Of a stretch of DNA of 64,000 nucleotides, positions 62,046 to 64,000 are shown in pieces. The translations under genes and the position numbers were made by a program. A model generated the notes under the pieces. The model had not been told where the DNA came from. It worked only from the letters and a program-made list of their open reading frames with translations, and made no database searches. Source of the stretch: Pseudomonas viridiflava (GTDB lineage Bacteria; Pseudomonadota; Gammaproteobacteria; Pseudomonadales; Pseudomonadaceae); contig NZ_UTVH01000095.1 in assembly GCF_900585905.1 (NCBI RefSeq), positions 62,001-126,000 on the forward strand, in the 5' to 3' direction. Every line of letters begins with the position of its first letter. Position 1 is the stretch's first letter.

Positions 62046-62963
62046 ATGGGCAGGAAACTTGACGAGTGCCTCGGCGCCATCAATGACGTGGTGCTGGGCA
62101 AGGAAGCGCAGGTGCGCCTGGCGATGACCTGCCTGTTGGCCGGTGGGCATCTGTTGATCGAAGACGTGCCCGGCATGGGCAAGACCACCCTCAGCCACAC
62201 CCTGGCCAAGGTGCTGGGGCTGAGCTTTCAGCGCATCCAGTTCACTTCCGACCTGCTGCCCGGCGATATCCTCGGCACATCGGTGTTTGATCGCGATTCA
62301 GGGCAGTTCACCTTTCATCCGGGGCCCATCTTCGCCGAACTGGTGCTCGCTGACGAAATCAATCGCGCCACGCCGAAAAGCCAGAGTGCGCTGCTTGAGG
62401 CGATGGAAGAAGGCCAGGTCACCATTGAAGGCGCGACGCGGCTGTTGCCCGATCCGTTTTTCGTCATCGCCACCCAGAACCCGTTCAGCCAGGGTGGCAC
62501 CTTTGCGCTGCCTGAATCGCAGCTGGATCGCTTTCTGATGCGTCTTTCCCTCGGCTATCCGACCCGCGCTGCCGAGAAGGCCCTGCTGCTGGGCGAATCA
62601 CGCCGCGACCTGTTGCCTCGACTGCAACCGCTGCTCGATCACGCCGGGTTGGGTTTGCTGCAGCAGCAGGCCAGACAGGTAAGGGTCAGCGATGCCCTGG
62701 TGGACTACGTGTTGCGCCTGGTGGACGCCACCCGCGCACAGCCACAGTTCGCCTACGGCCTGTCGCCCCGCGCCAGCCTGGCGATTCTTGCCGCTGCCCG
62801 CGCCTGGGCATTGCTCGCCGGGCGTGATTACGTGCTGCCTGAAGACGTGCAGGCGATTCTGCCATCGGTCATCGGCCACCGCCTGCGTGAACGCAGCGAC
62901 CCCAGCGGGCATGGCGGCGGCGCGCTGGTCCAAACGTTGCTGCGCGAGGTGCCGGCCCTTTGA
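62046..62963 (+). CDS. MoxR-family AAA+ ATPase
   Basis: Cytoplasmic AAA+ ATPase of 305 residues thought to act as a chaperone for maturation of partner complexes. Walker A is EDVPGMGKTTL (about residues 39-49), Walker B is LVLADEINRATPK, and sensor 1 follows in FVIATQNPFSQGGTFALPESQLDRFLMRLSLGYP. ATG 62046 gives the usual N-terminus; CTGGAG lies upstream. It overlaps the DUF58 gene by 4 bp and begins a MoxR/DUF58/TgpA operon common in Pseudomonas. Confidence 0.95.
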   Translation: MGRKLDECLGAINDVVLGKEAQVRLAMTCLLAGGHLLIEDVPGMGKTTLSHTLAKVLGLSFQRIQFTSDLLPGDILGTSVFDRDSGQFTFHPGPIFAELVLADEINRATPKSQSALLEAMEEGQVTIEGATRLLPDPFFVIATQNPFSQGGTFALPESQLDRFLMRLSLGYPTRAAEKALLLGESRRDLLPRLQPLLDHAGLGLLQQQARQVRVSDALVDYVLRLVDATRAQPQFAYGLSPRASLAILAAARAWALLAGRDYVLPEDVQAILPSVIGHRLRERSDPSGHGGGALVQTLLREVPAL

Positions 62964-63916
62964 TCGAGCAGCTCAAGCCGCGCTGGCAACGCTGGCTGAC
63001 GCAACGCATCCCGCCAGCCACGCGGGTTCAGCTCGACCACCGGCGTATCTTCATTCTGCCGACGCGCACTGGCGCAAGTTTTGCGCTGGTGCTGTTTTTG
63101 ATGCTGCTGGTGGCGATCAATTACCAGAACAGCCTGGCCTATGGTCTGACATTTCTGCTCGCGTCGATGGCGGTGCTGGCGATCCTGCACACCTACCGCA
63201 ACCTCAGTGGGCTGGTACTCACTGCGGGCGCCGCCACTTCGGTATTTGTCGGCGACAGCCTGCAGATGGGGTTGCGCCTGGAAAGTACCGGCGACGCCCA
63301 TCAGGCCATTTCTCTGGGCTGGACGATTGAACAGCTGCAACAGGTCGACGTGCTGCCCGAAGGACGCGTTGACCTGCAGCTGCCGCTGCCCACCCTCCAG
63401 CGTGGCTGGCTGCACGCACCCAGACTGCGCGTCGAGAGCGTCTTCCCGCTGGGCATTCTGCGCAGCTGGAGCTGGCTGGACCTGCAGCAGACTGCGCTGA
63501 TCTACCCGCGTCCGGTGGCCGGCGCCATGCCGTTGCTCAAAGGCATTCAGCCCCACGCCGAAGATCAGGGCGTAACGACCCAGGGGCCGGGCGTGGATGA
63601 CTATCAGGGCTTGCGGGTTTATCAGGCCGGCGACAACCGCCGTCGCCTGCACTGGAAGGCCTACTCTCGCGGTCAAGGCTTGCTGGTCAAAGACTTCACC
63701 GAGTTGGCCGGACAAGACCTGTGTCTGGATTTCATGGCCCTGGGCGGCGACGTTGAAGAGCGCTTGTCGCGCCTGTGTTACTGGGTGGTGACCCTGTCCC
63801 GGCGCCAGCAACCGTTTGCCCTGCGCCTGCCGGGTTTTCTGTCGGCGATGGACAGCGGCGATCAGCATCGCGAAACCTGCCTGCGGGCGCTGGCCCTCTA
63901 TGGTGTCCGGCAATGA
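62960..63916 (+). CDS. DUF58 domain protein
   Basis: Protein of 318 residues with two hydrophobic segments near residues 35-75 (FALVLFLMLLVAINYQNSLAYGLTFLLASMAVLAIL) and a cytoplasmic DUF58 domain (DYQGLRVYQAGDNRRRLHWKAYSRGQGLLVKDF, the family signature). It works with the MoxR ATPase in an uncharacterised process. It starts at TTG 62960, overlapping the MoxR stop (TTGA), and ends overlapping the next gene (ATGA), which implies translational coupling. Confidence 0.9.
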   Translation: MIEQLKPRWQRWLTQRIPPATRVQLDHRRIFILPTRTGASFALVLFLMLLVAINYQNSLAYGLTFLLASMAVLAILHTYRNLSGLVLTAGAATSVFVGDSLQMGLRLESTGDAHQAISLGWTIEQLQQVDVLPEGRVDLQLPLPTLQRGWLHAPRLRVESVFPLGILRSWSWLDLQQTALIYPRPVAGAMPLLKGIQPHAEDQGVTTQGPGVDDYQGLRVYQAGDNRRRLHWKAYSRGQGLLVKDFTELAGQDLCLDFMALGGDVEERLSRLCYWVVTLSRRQQPFALRLPGFLSAMDSGDQHRETCLRALALYGVRQ

Positions 63917-64000
63917 CAGCATCGGCACTGGGGCAGCCAATCCCGCGTACCAGCCTGCTCTGGCTGCTGCTGGCGCAGGCGCTGGTGATTGCGCCGTTCA
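63913..64000 (+). CDS. TgpA-like membrane transglutaminase, 3' end cut by window
   Basis: Only 29 codons are visible: MTASALGQPIPRTSLLWLLL then AQALVIAPF, an N-terminal membrane helix. Position after MoxR and DUF58, with ATGA overlap, and the hydrophobic start match the DUF3488/transglutaminase protein TgpA, which is essential in P. aeruginosa. The assignment rests mainly on gene order. Confidence 0.65.
   Translation, partial: MTASALGQPIPRTSLLWLLLAQALVIAPF

Overview
The window is a high-GC gammaproteobacterial chromosome segment, almost certainly Pseudomonas of the fluorescens complex. Evidence: a protocatechuate cluster in the order pcaQ-HG-K-B-D-C beside pobA/pobR, a kdpFABCDE operon, many GTAGGAGC/GTGGGAGCGAGC-type REP palindromes, and Pseudomonas-style RHS proteins. 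No rRNA, tRNA, IS element, integrase or CRISPR array was seen.

Layout. 1-8.7 kb is mixed housekeeping: an aldo/keto reductase cut by the left edge, a DUF1624 membrane protein, a TonB receptor/DUF4198 pair behind a near-perfect Zur box, two unknown proteins, a lone GAF protein and a RibD-C/DHFR-like reductase. 9.0-17.9 kb is an aromatic catabolism block. PobA makes protocatechuate, PcaK imports aromatic acids, and PcaHG, PcaB, PcaC and PcaD carry protocatechuate to 3-oxoadipate; pcaIJF are not here. PobR and PcaQ are the local regulators.

18.2-52.0 kb is an accessory region with lower, uneven GC. It holds large repeat-built surface or secreted proteins: two Ig-like multidomain proteins flanking a type Va autotransporter, a chaperone-usher fimbrial operon (minus strand), a 1679-residue RHS protein (minus strand), and a long plus-strand operon. 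That operon encodes one more Ig-like protein, three tandem paralogues that look like P47-type TULIP lipid-binding proteins, a small lipoprotein and a 1562-residue RHS protein. It is followed by a small LuxR-type regulator with only a DNA-binding domain and by a short RHS core protein whose variable tail carries two PPxY motifs.

The main discovery is that four 16-bp lux-box-like palindromes (CT-N12-AG, mostly CTAG-N8-CTAG) lie upstream of the three Ig-like genes and between the LuxR gene and the short RHS gene. Each has a possible -10 element 22-25 nt downstream. This suggests one regulon, controlled by the LuxR-type protein or by a full-length quorum-sensing regulator elsewhere, that co-expresses Ig-like, TULIP-like and RHS proteins. 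No immunity gene, PAAR domain or VgrG gene is visible, so I favour a role against eukaryotic hosts (insect, plant, amoeba) over bacterial competition; this is inference.

52.4-60.5 kb is the high-affinity K+ transport operon kdpFABC with its sensor/regulator kdpDE. 60.9-61.9 kb is a tandem array of about 167-bp REP-bearing repeats. 62.0-64 kb is the start of a MoxR/DUF58/TgpA-type operon cut by the right edge.
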